From Gigaspora rosea (taxonomy: Eukaryota; Glomeromycota; Glomeromycetes; Diversisporales; Gigasporaceae), in NCBI GenBank assembly GCA_003550325.1, contig QKWP01000003.1, positions 570,300 through 634,299 on the forward strand: 64,000 nt of DNA, given 5' to 3'. The number at the start of each line of letters is the position of its first letter. The stretch's first letter is position 1. Below are positions 10,831 to 22,583 of this stretch, piece by piece. Position numbers and translations under genes: made by a program. The notes beneath the pieces are model-generated. The model did no database searches, had not been told where the DNA came from, and saw nothing but the letters and a program-made list of their open reading frames with translations.

Positions 10831-12187
10831 TTATTTTTTGAACGCAGTAAATTCAGTAACCCATTGATAGGAATCTCTCTGACTCACATCTAACATATAT
10901 ATTGTTGATGAAACGTTTGGTGGAATGCCGTTATAGCTGAGCCTACCTGTTAAATAAATAAGTAAGTTTAACCAAATATTCATACACAAATATTCATCAC
11001 AACTGATAAGCAGGTTAAAATTACTAAATTTTTACCAAAAGCAACAATCATATAATCATCTACTAATGTTGCAGTATGTGAAAAAATAGCTAGACCATTT
11101 GGGTTTAAAATATTTCCAACTGACCATTGATATGTTTCAATATCTAAAATCCACAAATCATCGAGGACGGTCGAATGATCAGTATAACCAGTTCCAGCAA
11201 ATATTATAATACGTTTGTCGGAAGCTTTTAATTTAAATGATTAATAACAAAACCTTATAACTAAAAAACACTCATTTAACATTTACATTGTCAAACAACT
11301 TACTTAATACAGCTGAGAAAGAGACGCGACTAAGAGGAGTTGGACCGGATGTACTCTAATATTTATATATATATATATTAGCTCATTTACCATTGCTATT
11401 GTAAAATATAATTTAATTAAAAAAAATTGCGTTTATCATTATTATGTACCAAATTTTTCCACGTGTTAGTTGCTGTGTCATATAATGATAGCTATAAATA
11501 ATCAAAGAATTAATGAATAAAGTATAAATATCTATTTTGTTAAGATATAATACTTACCAAACCCATTGACGCAAGCTCAGTATTAGCATATTGTCCACCA
11601 ATGTATAAAATCTTTTCATCAGGCAAAGTTACTGCACAATAATCATAAATATCTTGGGGTGTATTTGGTGCATTGCTGAAGCTCCATGTTAATGCGAATG
11701 AATCGAGAATCCAAAGATAATTTGCATTGTCATCATTAGCACCAGCGAAAATTGCAATTAATGATTTATTAAAACTAGCGCATGAAATACTACTACTTCT
11801 TGCAATTCCACCACTCGTGACATTAGTCCATTCTTGGTTAGTTGTATTAAATTCACTTGTGAATGGAGTACCAGGAAGAAAACTACCAAAAATAAAAATC
11901 GAATCATGGTTTTTCCCACCTTTACAGGCTGTAGCTGCAGCACGTCGAGAACTTCCAGGAATAGTTAGATCAGTCCATGGTAAGGCTGATGTTGAAAAAT
12001 TTTGAGAGACATCCAAATAAAAAAAATCATTAGAAGGTCCATCTGGCCAAGTAAATCCACCATGAAAGTAGATTTTCTTATTGACGAGGGTTGCGGTATG
12101 TTCAGATCTTCCAGATGGAACATAATTAGCAAACGCAAAAATAAAATTTAAGAGAAAAGCGAAAATATAAAAGCTAGTGTACGACAT
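10831..12187 (-). CDS. Secreted or membrane-associated Kelch-repeat protein (intact, 5 exons)
   Basis: The gene model joins exons 12187-11558, 11491-11450, 11355-11304, 11224-11036 and 10946-10831, giving 1029 nt (342 residues) with one open frame. Donors are GTAAGT, GTACAT, GTAAGT and GTAAAA and every acceptor is AG. Residues 1-20 (MSYTSFYIFAFLLNFIFAFA) form a signal peptide. Kelch blades follow: YFHGG plus FFYLDV, the FIFG strand, AIFAGANDDN with LWILDS, ILYIGGQY with SLYDTATNTW, IIIFAGTGY with LWILDIETYQW, and a last strand with IYMLDV. Kelch propellers usually mediate protein binding; the partner here is unknown. Two paralogues in the window (27261-28616, 61475-62887) are disrupted, so this is the only intact copy. 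The start is the only Met before the signal peptide and is conserved in all three copies. Confidence 0.85.
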
Positions 12188-12360
12188 GATTATAAAATTT
12201 TATTGAGCTGAATTTCGTTATGTAAAGTTACCAGTCTGGAAAGAATTATCATTATTTATATAAGAGAATATTGCGTGTATTTTCTATATATAACACCATA
12301 TTGAATTATCGTGGAAGAAGTTTGATTAATGATGTACAGTACAATGATAGTAACAGTGGT
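12188..12360 (-). promoter_or_regulatory. Putative core promoter and 5' UTR of the Kelch gene
   Basis: Reading on the minus strand, a TATA-like tatataaat lies at 12262-12254, about 70 nt upstream of the ATG. An A/T-rich leader ends in attttataatc directly before the ATG. The same block, including taagagaatattg, is kept upstream of the paralogues at 28617-28700 and 62888-62970. Function is inferred only from this conservation and position. Confidence 0.4.
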
Positions 12361-13209
12361 TAGGGATGGGTTCGGTCAGCTAATAGTCGGCTAGCCGATC
12401 AGCTATAGCCGTAGTCGATGTAGTCGACTATAACGGCTTAGCTGACCGGTTAGCCGATACCAAATTTTTTATTTCCTGGCTGATAAATCATAATTATTGC
12501 TTAATTCAGCATGCAGTGTACAAATTATATAGAATTATAGAAAGAAATACCCTAGAATCTTCCATCTTCCCCAGGATCGCCTTCACTTTTCACTGTCACG
12601 TGACTATGCCCAAAAAACTTCAAGATCGTTTTAAGTTAGTGCTAGGGTTCCTATAGGGCTTGATGTTAGCAAAACATATTGTAGAATTGCGCAAGGAATT
12701 TTTTTGTTAGAGTGCGAAAGGTGATTTCTTATTCAAATTTGAAAAAAGCAAACGTTTTGTTTTGATCTTCCGCTTGTGTTACGTTACGCCTGTTCTCGTT
12801 ATTTTATTGGCCATAAATCACGTGATAGTGAAATTTTAACGGTCAAAATAATCTAATTCTGGTCAAATTTGCAAATCGTTTGCCCTATTGTGGATGAGTT
12901 TTAAACTCATCTCCAATAGGCCAAATGATCTACAAATTTGACCAGAATTAGCTTTTTTGAAATGTAGATCGGATCTTCAATATTTTGATTATTTTGATTG
13001 GCCCGAACTTTTTTTTCTCCATAGCTAGAGTACTCTAATATGTATAACTGTATAACATATAAAAATATAATTATTTGGCACTTGGTTATATGTTTGATTG
13101 AAAAATTTGAACAAGTAATTTATCGGCTATAGCCGGCTATAGCCGGCTAGTAGTCGATAGTCGATGGTAGCTGACCGATAGCTGACCTAGCTGACCGAAC
13201 CCATCCCTA
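12361..13209. mobile_element. 849-bp hAT-like element, TAGGGATGGG ends, verified by empty site
   Basis: The terminal inverted repeat tagggatgggttcggtcagc is repeated inverted at 13190-13209. A perfect 8-bp direct repeat acagtggt flanks it (12353-12360, 13210-13217). Unit 2 has the unoccupied site at 28782-28789, with a single acagtggt and continuous flanks, so this insertion postdates the duplication. Both subterminal regions are arrays of agccggctatagccg / gtcgatagtcgatgg words (12372-12460, 13125-13195). A separate hairpin lies inside at 12853-12951. No transposase is present. Confidence 0.92.
12853..12951. repeat. ~100-bp hairpin inside the hAT-like element
   Basis: ctaattctggtcaaatttgc pairs with acaaatttgaccagaattag, and the inner arms gatgagttt / aaactcatc close it. 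Stem length is about 45 bp with a few mismatches. It may be a small nested MITE or a structural centre of the element. Confidence 0.7.
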
Positions 13210-13217
13210 ACAGTGGT

Positions 13218-13424
13218 CGTGAAAAGATTTAATATTATGAACATAGGAATAGTAAGAATTCAAAACGGAATTGCTATTTAAGAAATATCATTGTCATATG
13301 ATGATTGACTGTTTATACAGTAGTTATAGAAGCTAAAGTACGACAAGATTATAAAATTGTATTGAACTTTACCATGGTGCGTTAATATTCCAAGAATAGA
13401 TAATTCATTTTCAATGATTCTGTA
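13218..13424. other. Kelch upstream flank
   Basis: No gene. The sequence matches 28790-28988 in unit 2 almost base for base. It ends with attctgta (13417-13424), the left target duplication of the next element. Confidence 0.4.
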
Positions 13425-14475
13425 TAGGGTGAGGGACGGGCCGGGTTCAACCCGAGATTTTGCGGGTCGTGTCGGGTTTGAGCCCGGGTCGGGCCTGAAT
13501 TTTAGGCCCGCTATAAATAAGGTCGGGCTCGGGTCGGGCTATTAAAGTATCGGGTCGGTTCGGCTCTATTAATTGACCGATAATACTGACGTGTTGTTGG
13601 AGTCAAATCAAAATATATATTGACTCATAGCAATAAACTACTCAACAATAATTTCCATGACTCCTAAACCTTGAAATCGAAGGCTAGAAAGAGGCATGGA
13701 AAGACTTGGTCCGAGTTTCAAGGTCTTCTAGGTCTTGCTGCGGCACGATTATAGATTAAGATAAGGCCACTCAAAGTTAATTTTTCGTTTTGGCATGACA
13801 TGGCATCCCAAAATTCCAGTCGGTCGGGGTTTTTTTTTAACCTACTATAAATTAAGAAGCTTATGTTCACATACAAGGCCACGCAAAATTAATTTTTCGG
13901 TTTGCATAACTTTGAATCAGAAAATTTTGGAATTTTTTTTTTCGGATCTATCGGGTAATTCTGGAATTTTTTTTAAAAAAAAATTGGGTCGGCGGGTTAT
14001 TGCAAAACGAAATAATTACTTTGTGTGGCCTAAGTATTTTCTTGAATTCTGCTTATATGGGTGAGGTTGAATGCTTCGATTTGATGCTAAAGGTGACTCG
14101 TCTTAAGGCGATGGGTTTCAATATTCAATTCAATCGTGAACATCGTTCACGAAATCACATGATCACGAGGTTAAAATCACTGAGTTAACAATGATGTTGA
14201 TCAGAGTTAAATCAATTGTGATTTGATATAAAAGTTGGATTACTAATCAATACCTTTTCTTTTCAAGCGTGGAGTATGAAGCAAATACTTGGTTTATTTT
14301 GATCTGATGTATGAACTTAAATTTATATATATATAAATGATTGGCCGGGTCATGTCGGGTCGGGTCTGGTTTTGAACCCGACCCGACCAATGATAAGATT
14401 TTTTTGGGCTCGGGCCGGGTCGGGCTCAAACAAACCCGACCCTGCCTGGCCCGGCCCGGCCCGCCCCTCACCCTA
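13425..14475. mobile_element. 1051-bp hAT-like element with gggtcggg arrays
   Basis: Left end tagggtgagggacgggccgg and the inverse of the right end, tagggtgaggggcgggccgg, form the terminal repeat. A perfect octamer attctgta flanks it (13417-13424, 14476-14483). Subterminal arrays of cgggtcgggc words lie at 13440-13565 and 14343-14465. The AT-rich interior has several short ORFs with no recognisable domain, including ones produced by the arrays. Unit 2 carries the same insertion (28985-34029), missing its left tip and split by the DIRS-like element. The interior block ggcatggaaagacttggtcc (about 13695) is also dispersed elsewhere. Confidence 0.88.
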
Positions 14476-14483
14476 ATTCTGTA

Positions 14484-14964
14484 CTTAAATATAATAGAGA
14501 ATTCGTTTAAGACTAAAATTATTGAAACAGATTGACCATTCATAAAATATTGTCATTAAGAATGCTTAAGAGGTAGTTCGCAGTTAAAGGGTATAATCAT
14601 TACTAAGTATCATAGTCGGAACTTATTATAAATTTTTTATAGTAGTGGAATGTTGTATTCAGTGAAAAGTATTTTTTTTACTAAGCATCTTTTAAATCTT
14701 TAATTAAAGTTGTAGAACATGTTATTACGATTCTAATGATAATAAAATCATTAAAATCGTTTGTGTAAATCACAAGATATTAAGATTTTTCTTTTTTACT
14801 ATATGATTTTCATTATTCACAGAAATGCTTGGCATTCCATTAATATATGAATGTTATAGTAAAATGCCCGCTGTATTTTATACCCTTCTAACTGCGGACT
14901 GCCCCTTAACTATGTTAACTTTTGACTTTAAATTTAATACTAGTTATCTGTATGATGTTATCAC
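14484..14964. other. AT-rich flank shared with unit 2
   Basis: No gene. The sequence matches 34038-34295 and 35477-35670, with the 1181-bp foldback element inserted between those two pieces in unit 2. It ends with gttatcac, the left target duplication of the following MITE. Confidence 0.45.
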
Positions 14965-15235
14965 TAGACATATAGTATAGTACGCAAAAAAATTTTTAGA
15001 ATATTCTAGAACAAATCATAAAACTATTCATATCTTAAATTTTCCCTTATGAAACTTCCTTTTATGTTCTAAGCAAATTTATTCCTTGCAATATTTTGTA
15101 TATAAATAGTTTACATATCATATGCGTACTATACATATTTCACATACTATACACACTATACAACTATAAGTACTCCGTACTGTACGTACTGTACGCTAAA
15201 AAAAATTCAGATATCATACAAATGGCACATCACTA
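14965..15235. mobile_element. 271-bp MITE of the E1 family, verified by empty site
   Basis: The left end tagacatatagtatagtacg and right end ggcacatcacta (inverse TAGTGATGTGCC) are flanked by a perfect 8-bp repeat gttatcac (14957-14964, 15236-15243). The third copy of the flank, around 63450-63465, has a single gttatcac with no insertion. Subterminal DNA contains palindromic gtacgtac-type words. The right end matches that of E1 at 9163-9174, which defines the E1 family termini. Confidence 0.88.
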
Positions 15236-15243
15236 GTTATCAC

Positions 15244-16436
15244 ACAAAACTAAGAACAAAAAAAAAATTTAAATATGAGCTGATTTAAGTTTTTAAAAAA
15301 AAATGTTAATCATAAATATTTATAGCTTTAAAATAATTAAAAGATTTATAGTGTTAAGGACTCTTGATTTTTCCAAAAGTGAATTAAAATCCTATATACA
15401 AGATTAACTAAGCTGTTTGGATAAACCAAATTTCAATTTAACCAGTTGATTTTTTTTATAGATAATGGCATTATTGTTACAAATAATAACTCTGTCTTAA
15501 TAATATAGTAATGATAAAATGAAGCCAATAAAACTAATAGCTAGGGCTATTAATCGATCTAGTATGGACCGACAATCCTTTGGTCCGTCCAGGGACTGGG
15601 CCAGTCCGGTCCTTTTTAGAATGGACTGTAGGGATCATCATAATCAGGTAAATATCAAATAAACTTTGATAATACACATTTTGAAACAACTATAAAATAT
15701 TGTTTTTGATTAAAATTCAATTACAAATCCTTTGGATTAAACCATGTATAATATATAATGAGAACGGGCTGTTTTTAATGTTAATAAAATAGAGAAATTT
15801 ATTAATAACAGCAATGGTGTGATCAGTTGATTTACAATTTGCACTATATTTATGTGAAATAACGCCTATGGGCATTATTTTGTAACACAAGTTGGAAAAA
15901 AGCTAATGATTAATCTAGTCAAGAATTTTTAATGATAAAAATTATAATTTGCATTCACTAAAATTAACTATTAGCTTGCCTCAAACTTGTGATTCAAAAT
16001 GCAAATAAGTATATTGTTCAAATCTGAAATAAGTATAATCTGCTCAATCCACATGTAAGTAATGAATGTACTATTATTATCAAATTATAGATTATCAGTT
16101 TTTTCAATATCGATACACATTGATAAAGATTTATGTATAGTGTAGATTATCTGAATTTAAAGATTACAACGCCAAAATATTGCATACTAAATTTGGCTAA
16201 TTTATTTTGAAAATCAAACTTGCATACTTTCTATTAGGCATATTACGGATAATTAATTATTGTTGAAACTTAATGAAAAAAATTATTGTTGTATTGTGAT
16301 GATAAGATAGTAATACTAGTAAATTTAAAAATTCCATCATACTGAATAGCATAATTCTAATAGCATTCAAACTACGATTGGAAATAACCTGATACTAGTA
16401 GTATACTTTATTTTTTATATTTTTTTATTAAATATA
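15244..16436. other. Junction between units 1 and 2; partial third copy of 9970-10440
   Basis: No gene. 15543-16005 repeats the block starting tagggctattaatcgatc, then the spacer and hairpin of 9972-10438, with many C-to-T and G-to-A differences. The flanks are plain AT-rich DNA. Unit 2 homology begins at about 16437. Confidence 0.5.
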
Positions 16437-17177
16437 TTAAGTTTATAAATTTTTAAGTGTTTGATAGACACGTAAATGCTAACAATATTTTATTAATAAA
16501 TATTGTTTTTTATACAAGTGAAATCTAATCATTTTGTTGATTTACTTTAATTTTTACATATATTAAGATAATTCTTGTCTTGAATCAGTACAAGATTGAA
16601 CATTTGGCATGCCCAATTATGATTATATTATTCAATCAAATTATCAAATCTTAAATAATTAAAAGTGACAAAATATCTTTTTAACTATAATGTTCATATT
16701 TGCGAAGTTAATTAAATGAGTTATTTTGCTATATTAATATACTATATTATTTTCTAATCCATAATTTATATATAACTAAAATTATCAAACGTATTAATAT
16801 CATATAAGCAAATAGTATTAATTTGAAAACTTATTGTAATTCTTTATACTGACAAACTTAATTTCACCGTTATAGCATAAAAGTATTATATTGATCATCA
16901 GTCCTAGTGATGTGTTATACCAGGAACAAAGTCATGCAAATTGACAGAGTGTACCAGGAACGCAGTCATGCAAATTGACAGAGTGTATGGTTGCCTTCCA
17001 TCTAGAATGATAGTTGCAAAATCTTGCATTTGATTGGATATTAAATTTATATGCTGTGCCAGTGTGACATACTTCTACTGTTCGTGTATGAGCATACCAG
17101 TGTTTTATGCTCAACTTTTTCTATTTTTAATTAGTATTGTTATTTTATCATTATTTATTTCTTATTTTGGCATAGTC

Positions 17178-17310
17178 AGGTGATTGAATCTCCAAACAGG
17201 TAATCGAATCTCCAAACAGGTGATCAAAGCCCCAAACAGGTAATCAAATCTCCAAACTGGGAGATTTGATCACCCATTTGGAGATTTGAATCTCCAAACA
17301 AGTGATTAAA
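17178..17310 (+). repeat. Short tandem array, unit 2 copy
   Basis: Units of about 20 bases with core caggtRatcRaatctccaaa, then inverted units. This is the counterpart of 1396-1540. Confidence 0.6.
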
Positions 17311-18581
17311 GCTCCCATATGAATTAAAAATATATAAGGGTTTGGTTTTAGCCTATGAAGGAAGGACAAGTAGGGTTGTAGATAGTATTTCTGTAACAAT
17401 CCAATGTATTGATTTATATTAATAAAGAGGACCCATATACCCATAATTATATATGTTAGTTATCATTTTAAACCATTTAACCTTAATCACAATTTGTTCA
17501 TGATCGAACTAAACTGGTAACACCACATTTGGTATTTGTGTTATTCTGAGAATGCAGTAATATATATCATATGGTGGAATAAAATCGGATAAAATTTTCT
17601 CTATCGCTCATAATGTCTTACAATTCAAATTGTATTTATTGTGATCTATTTCGGTTTTATTGAATTTTTATTTAATATTCTATTCAGTAGTGTCAACTTA
17701 CCAAAAATTACTTCACAGACAACTTAGTTCACAAAGAATTTAATTACAGGTAAGATTATTTTACAATCGATTATTCACAAACAAGTTTGTTTATTGACAG
17801 TTATTTCAATATCATCAGATTTCACAGACAAATTAATTCTAATCATTTTTGTTAGAATTAAGTTTAAATTTACCATAAATTCTTGAAATATCAGGCATGA
17901 ACATTGTTTCGAGAATTTACGGTAAAGCTAATGCAATTTATAAAGAAATTGTTGACTAAATTTATTGTCAACAAAATGATTTTGTCTGTGAATTAACCAT
18001 AACTATTTGTAGAAAAATCTTGTCTGTAAATTAATTATCTATAAACTAAGTTGTCTATAAAGTGATTGTTAATGTTTTAATACGAAATGTATAACAAAGC
18101 GAAAAGTGCAAAAATAGATAAATTCGAACAGCTTATTTGGTAATATAGGCAACCAGAATTATAAAGAATTATAATGTTGGACAACAGTATTGTGATCATC
18201 GATCACTATAATAAAGACGATTTTGTTAGTAAACTTTAAGAGTTTATTTTATTACAATGAAAAAAGTAAAATTAGAGAATTATAAGTGTTATACAATATA
18301 TATAATCACAGAATTAATATAAATAGAAAGAGAAAAAGTTAGTCCTTTGAATATAATGAATAAAGAGAAGAGAAGCATATAGTAAAGATACTTTATGCCT
18401 GAAAGTTGTTTTAGTGTGTGTCTTATTCCAAGTGAGAGATTTTAAATTGATAACCAGTTGAGCAAGATAACAGTTACACCACATTCCTGGTTTTAGCATA
18501 ACTGCATCATGCAGCTACCCTAATTTATATAATATCTGAAAAATTTCAGCATACAGAACGTACTGTACGTACAGTACATAT

Positions 18582-20828
18582 TAGGGTCTTAGCTGGGTTG
18601 GGTCTGACCCGGGTCAGAAAAAACCTGGGTCAGGTCAGACTCAGGTCAGAAAAAACCTGGGTCAGGTCAGACCGGGTCTGATCTGAGTTAATGATGGGTG
18701 ACGCATGACGAAACCATTTCATTGCAAAAATAAATAAACAATTAATTAATTTATTATAAAAAAGTATTCATCTGATAATAAGAACTTCAAATGTACATAC
18801 AATTTTTCAATTTTTATAACAAAATTCTTGTGATCTAGTAATCAAACCTGCATCATTTTAAAGTATATGAAGTGCTCTGTATTAAAAGGGCCCATTTTTA
18901 CAAATTTTGAAAAATAAGTTTTTATTAAATTCATGTAAATTTTGACATGATTGATATTTTTCAATTATTAATGAAAGTCGATTTGCATAATAAAAAATCA
19001 AGATAATGTAAAAAGAAAAATTACATGAGGCTTCATAGAGCCAACATGTCACGAGATTATCTGATAGTCACCTGCCATCTTTAACCAATCAAAATCGTGA
19101 AATTTAATTAATCCTGGATCAGTCCAAAAATCAAAACAAATGGTAGGACCTCGGACATCTTCATATAGGTCATAACTGATCTGCACAAATTTTAAGGTTT
19201 TTGCTACCTCTAAAATCAAGTAAATTTGCTAAAAATTCAATTATTACATGAAGTTTTTATAGTAATTTGCTAAAAACTAAATTATTACATTTAGATAGTG
19301 CTCTTAGGTTCAGGTGCTCTAAAAAAATTTGTTCAGCATATAAAAATACATTTTACTGGCATATTTACTTTTAAATTTCTTGAAAATTTAAGAAGGGATA
19401 TTTAATTTTGGATTTTTTGATAAAAAATCAAAAATTAAATATCTTTTCTTAAATTTTCAAGAAATATAAAAGTAAATTTACTTGCATAATGTATTTTTAT
19501 GTGCTAAATAAGTTTATTAGAGCATAATATTATAATCATTTAATAAAATTTTGGGTATAATATTATTTTATTAATAAAATTAAGGAATTGCTATTCGATT
19601 TTGTCACTTAAATATTTTAACTTTTAAAACCTTTTATTAATATTATCTCTATAAGTTCTTGATCAAATTTAATAATTTTTTTATTTGAATTCTATGGATT
19701 CGTACAATTAAAATAAAAAAATTTTCATCAAATTTGGCCAAGAATTCATAAAGATATCTTTGATGAAAGTTCCTGTAAACAATTTCAACGCAGCTTCTTT
19801 GCAATATGTTTTTTTGCTTTTTCAAAATAACCCACTGTTCGGCGATGATTTGAATTTTAATAATATATAGAAAAAGTTACTGTGCAATTGTAATTAATCC
19901 CAATATGCATAGATCACCTGAAGACGATCCATATTAAGGTACCCAAATTCGACCAATCAGAATGCTTTAAGCGGACAGACAATTATAACTTTTATAATAT
20001 AGATTTTAGAGGGAGGTTAAAGTGAAGTGAAATTTAGTTGGGAAGTTTATATATTTATATTTCAAGAATACGGCAGATTATGCAACATGTAGAACATGTA
20101 TTAACCTCTACTCTAACCCAATCCAACAATTTCATATATAAAACTTATCGTTAATTGGTCATAAGTTGCAAAAATTCCTTCTTCCTTAGTAAATGTTTGG
20201 CTTAAATTTAAGCCAATTATATACTTTAAAGTGACAATCTGATGTCATTTGTAATACTTCATTATTATGATCAATAGCTTGCCATTTAAAGTAAAATTAG
20301 TTCTAAATTTTAGCCAACTTTTATTAAAAAATGTTTCATAATACCAGTACGATCACATGAAATATAATAGGGATGGTTTCGTTCAACTTTTTTGATGCAC
20401 TATGTTGATTTTTGAAAAATCCTTTTTGGTTGGAAAAATGAATTTTATTTATTCACAATTATAATATACCAGTACGATCACATGAAATGTGCGAGGATAG
20501 TTTAATTATGGGAATGTTTTTGGACATGGTCTATACTGATTTTTGCAGAATCCTTTTTAGTAGAAGTAATGGTTTTCATTTATTTACCGGGGGACATCAA
20601 GGAGAAGGAGGAGGGGTGATGACCTGGGTTCAACCCAGTTGGGTTGGGTCAGACCCAGGTTGAGTATAATATGAGGCGGGTCAGATCCAGGTCAGATTTG
20701 GCATGAAGTGGGTCAGACTCAGGTCAGGTTTGACATGAGGCAGGTCAGTCCCAGGTCAGGTTTTGATCCAAGTGTGTCTGACCCGGGTCAGCCCAAACCC
20801 AACACAACCCAACCCATTAAGACCCTTA
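18582..20828 (+). mobile_element. hAT-like element E2 (unit 2)
   Basis: The left end tagggtcttagctgggttgg and right end cccaacccattaagaccctt form the terminal repeat. Octamers gtacatat (18574-18581) and gtatgtat (20829-20836) flank it, 6 of 8 identical. Subterminal arrays of ggtcagacccggg words lie at 18597-18690 and 20625-20800. Inside are a fragment of the AGGACC-type MITE family (19142) and a long hairpin (19315-19524). No transposase. Confidence 0.6.
19315..19524. repeat. 210-bp foldback MITE
   Basis: The ends tgctctaaaaaaatttgttc and (inverted) tgctctaataaacttattta pair, followed by gcatataaaaatacatt / aatgtatttttatgtgc, then aaatttcttgaaaatttaag / cttaaattttcaagaaat, meeting near 19423. 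The stem is about 100 bp and imperfect. No clear target duplication. Confidence 0.7.
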
Positions 20829-20936
20829 GTATGTATAGTTCTTTTCTAACATCTGATTGGCTAGAACAAGTGATCAGTAAAAATTTTAGTATACAGTACG
20901 TACAGTATGTATAGTACTGTACACAGCATATTACTA

Positions 20937-21250
20937 ATTGGTCTGTTCAGTCTAGCTCTATTTAGTTCTATTTTGGTCCTGGACCACAACCAGTTCAGTT
21001 TTTTAAAAGACTGGGTGGTCTTTTACTGGGATGGACATGCCGGACCGATTAATAGCCCTAGTATTAACTTGCAAGTACCTCTCAGAAATCAAGGCTAACA
21101 GAGCAACTATCGACAGGAAGTTACGTAAGCAAAGAGATACAGAACTGTGCAGTGGTATATTGTAGTTGTTAGTATTTGCACAACTGTGTGGGTTTTATGT
21201 TTATAGTGTGATTTGGCAATTCAAAAGAGAGTGTAATGTAATGTATAGAA
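20937..21250. repeat. GC-rich hAT-like fragment and flank (unit 2)
   Basis: Counterpart of 9175-9490. It ends the ggtc array at ccggaccgattaatagccct and continues as shared spacer up to gtatagaa at 21243-21250, the left octamer of the next element. Confidence 0.45.
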
Positions 21251-22577
21251 TAATGATGCCTGATGAGTGACAAAATCTTCATCATTGACAATTAACGAAA
21301 CCATTTCATCAAGTGACTTCCAAATGACGAATTGACAATTGAAGAAACCTATGGCGATTTACGAAACCTATGATAATTGACTAAACCTAAGCAATTTCTG
21401 GGCTAAAGATCACTTCCGATCTCAAAGTTGTACATCGGAACCAATAGAATTACAGGATTTTGTGTGACAAAACAAATGTAAAAACAAAAAACAATGCGAA
21501 ATTTTATTACAGTTGTTTTGAAAAATAGTAGCACACGTGATGCGTTTTGTGATTGTAATAAAAATAGGTATCATAGTTCAATAATAAAATTTTGGTTGTA
21601 ACAAAAAATAAAGCGATTTATACTATAAATGGTTATAATATCTAAGTATTAAAGGATTAAAATTAATTTATTAAATTAAAAAAAATTATCCTACAAAATT
21701 GTGAAATTTTTTTAAACTTTGAGTGACAATACTTTGACAACTACTAAACACTTTTTTTATTTGAATTCTACAAATTTATATAAAAACAAGTATATTAAAT
21801 TTAGCTTGATGGTTGTCGAGATACTATTTTTCAAACTTTTAAAAAATTCAAACCGAAAAATCAAAATAAAGGCTGCATTAAAATTTTTTTAGACTTTTTT
21901 TTGAGATATAACAACACTGGTAATGATTACTAGTAGTATTAAATAGAAATCTTATTATATTTGAATGATGAATCTCAATATTTACTATGCCAAATTCAAT
22001 AACCTTTTTTTGAATTTTGCTGATTCGTAGATTTTTTTAAATAAAAAAATTTTATCAAAATTGATTTGATAGTTTCAAGATATTATGCTCAAAGTTTAAA
22101 AAAATTATAACTTGATAAAACCACCAAGCCAAATGTGATGGTCTTTTTTTTTGAATTTTACGCATTTTTAGAATTAAAATAAAAAAAAAGCTCATTAAAA
22201 TTGAGTTTGTGGTTGTTGAGATACTGTTGCTCAAAGCTTTAAAACTATTTAAAATGTTTATCAAAATAAATGATATCATGACAACCACTAAGCCAATTTG
22301 ATAAATTTTTTTTAATTAAATTCTACAAATTCATAGAATTCAAAAAAAAATTTTATCTAAAAAATTTTGGCATGTCAATCTTCATGGTTTTATCAATTGG
22401 GTCAATCGTTAATGGTTTCATCAATTATCAGAGGTTTCATCAATCGTTATCAATTGTCAGAGGTTTCATCAATCTTCATCAATCGTCAGAGGTTTCGACA
22501 ATCGCCAGAGGTTTCATCAGATGAAACCATGACAAATCCTTTCGTCATTGCAAAAATAATTTCGCCAGGCATCACTA
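21251..22577. mobile_element. 1327-bp hAT-like element with ggtttcatcaat arrays
   Basis: Left end taatgatgcctg and inverted right end tagtgatgcctggcg form the terminal repeat. Flanking octamers gtatagaa (21243-21250) and gtatagtg (22578-22585) match at 6 of 8 positions. Subterminal arrays mirror each other: cgaaaccat / gaagaaacctatg words at 21285-21390 and (inverted) gaggtttcatcaatcgtca words at 22380-22525. Unit 1 lacks it. The 101-codon frame starting at 22367 reads through the array and is not credible as a gene. Confidence 0.65.
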
Positions 22578-22583
22578 GTATAG

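Larger units (their letters stand above)
652..14956 (+). repeat. Segmental duplication, unit 1
   Basis: This segment matches 16437-35669 in the same order and orientation. The shared order is the AT-rich left flank, element E1 with nested E2, a GC-rich ggtc array, the block containing tagaatcgattagagtgtgt, a hairpin repeat, a Kelch gene and a GC-rich hAT-like element. Offsets are about 15.8 kb on the left and 16.4 kb at the Kelch genes; the difference is explained by insertions private to each unit. A shorter third copy of the Kelch part lies at 61475-63546. Confidence 0.75.
16905..20936 (+). mobile_element. hAT-like element E1 (unit 2)
   Basis: The left end tagtgatgtgttataccagg and the inverted right end tagtaatatgctgtgtacag form an imperfect terminal repeat. 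Flanking octamers atcagtcc (16897-16904) and attggtct (20937-20944) differ from each other and from the unit 1 pair mainly by transitions. It contains the same tandem pair and ~20-bp array as unit 1, and E2 at 18582-20828. A few short ORFs are not conserved between the two copies, so none is called as a gene. Confidence 0.5.
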
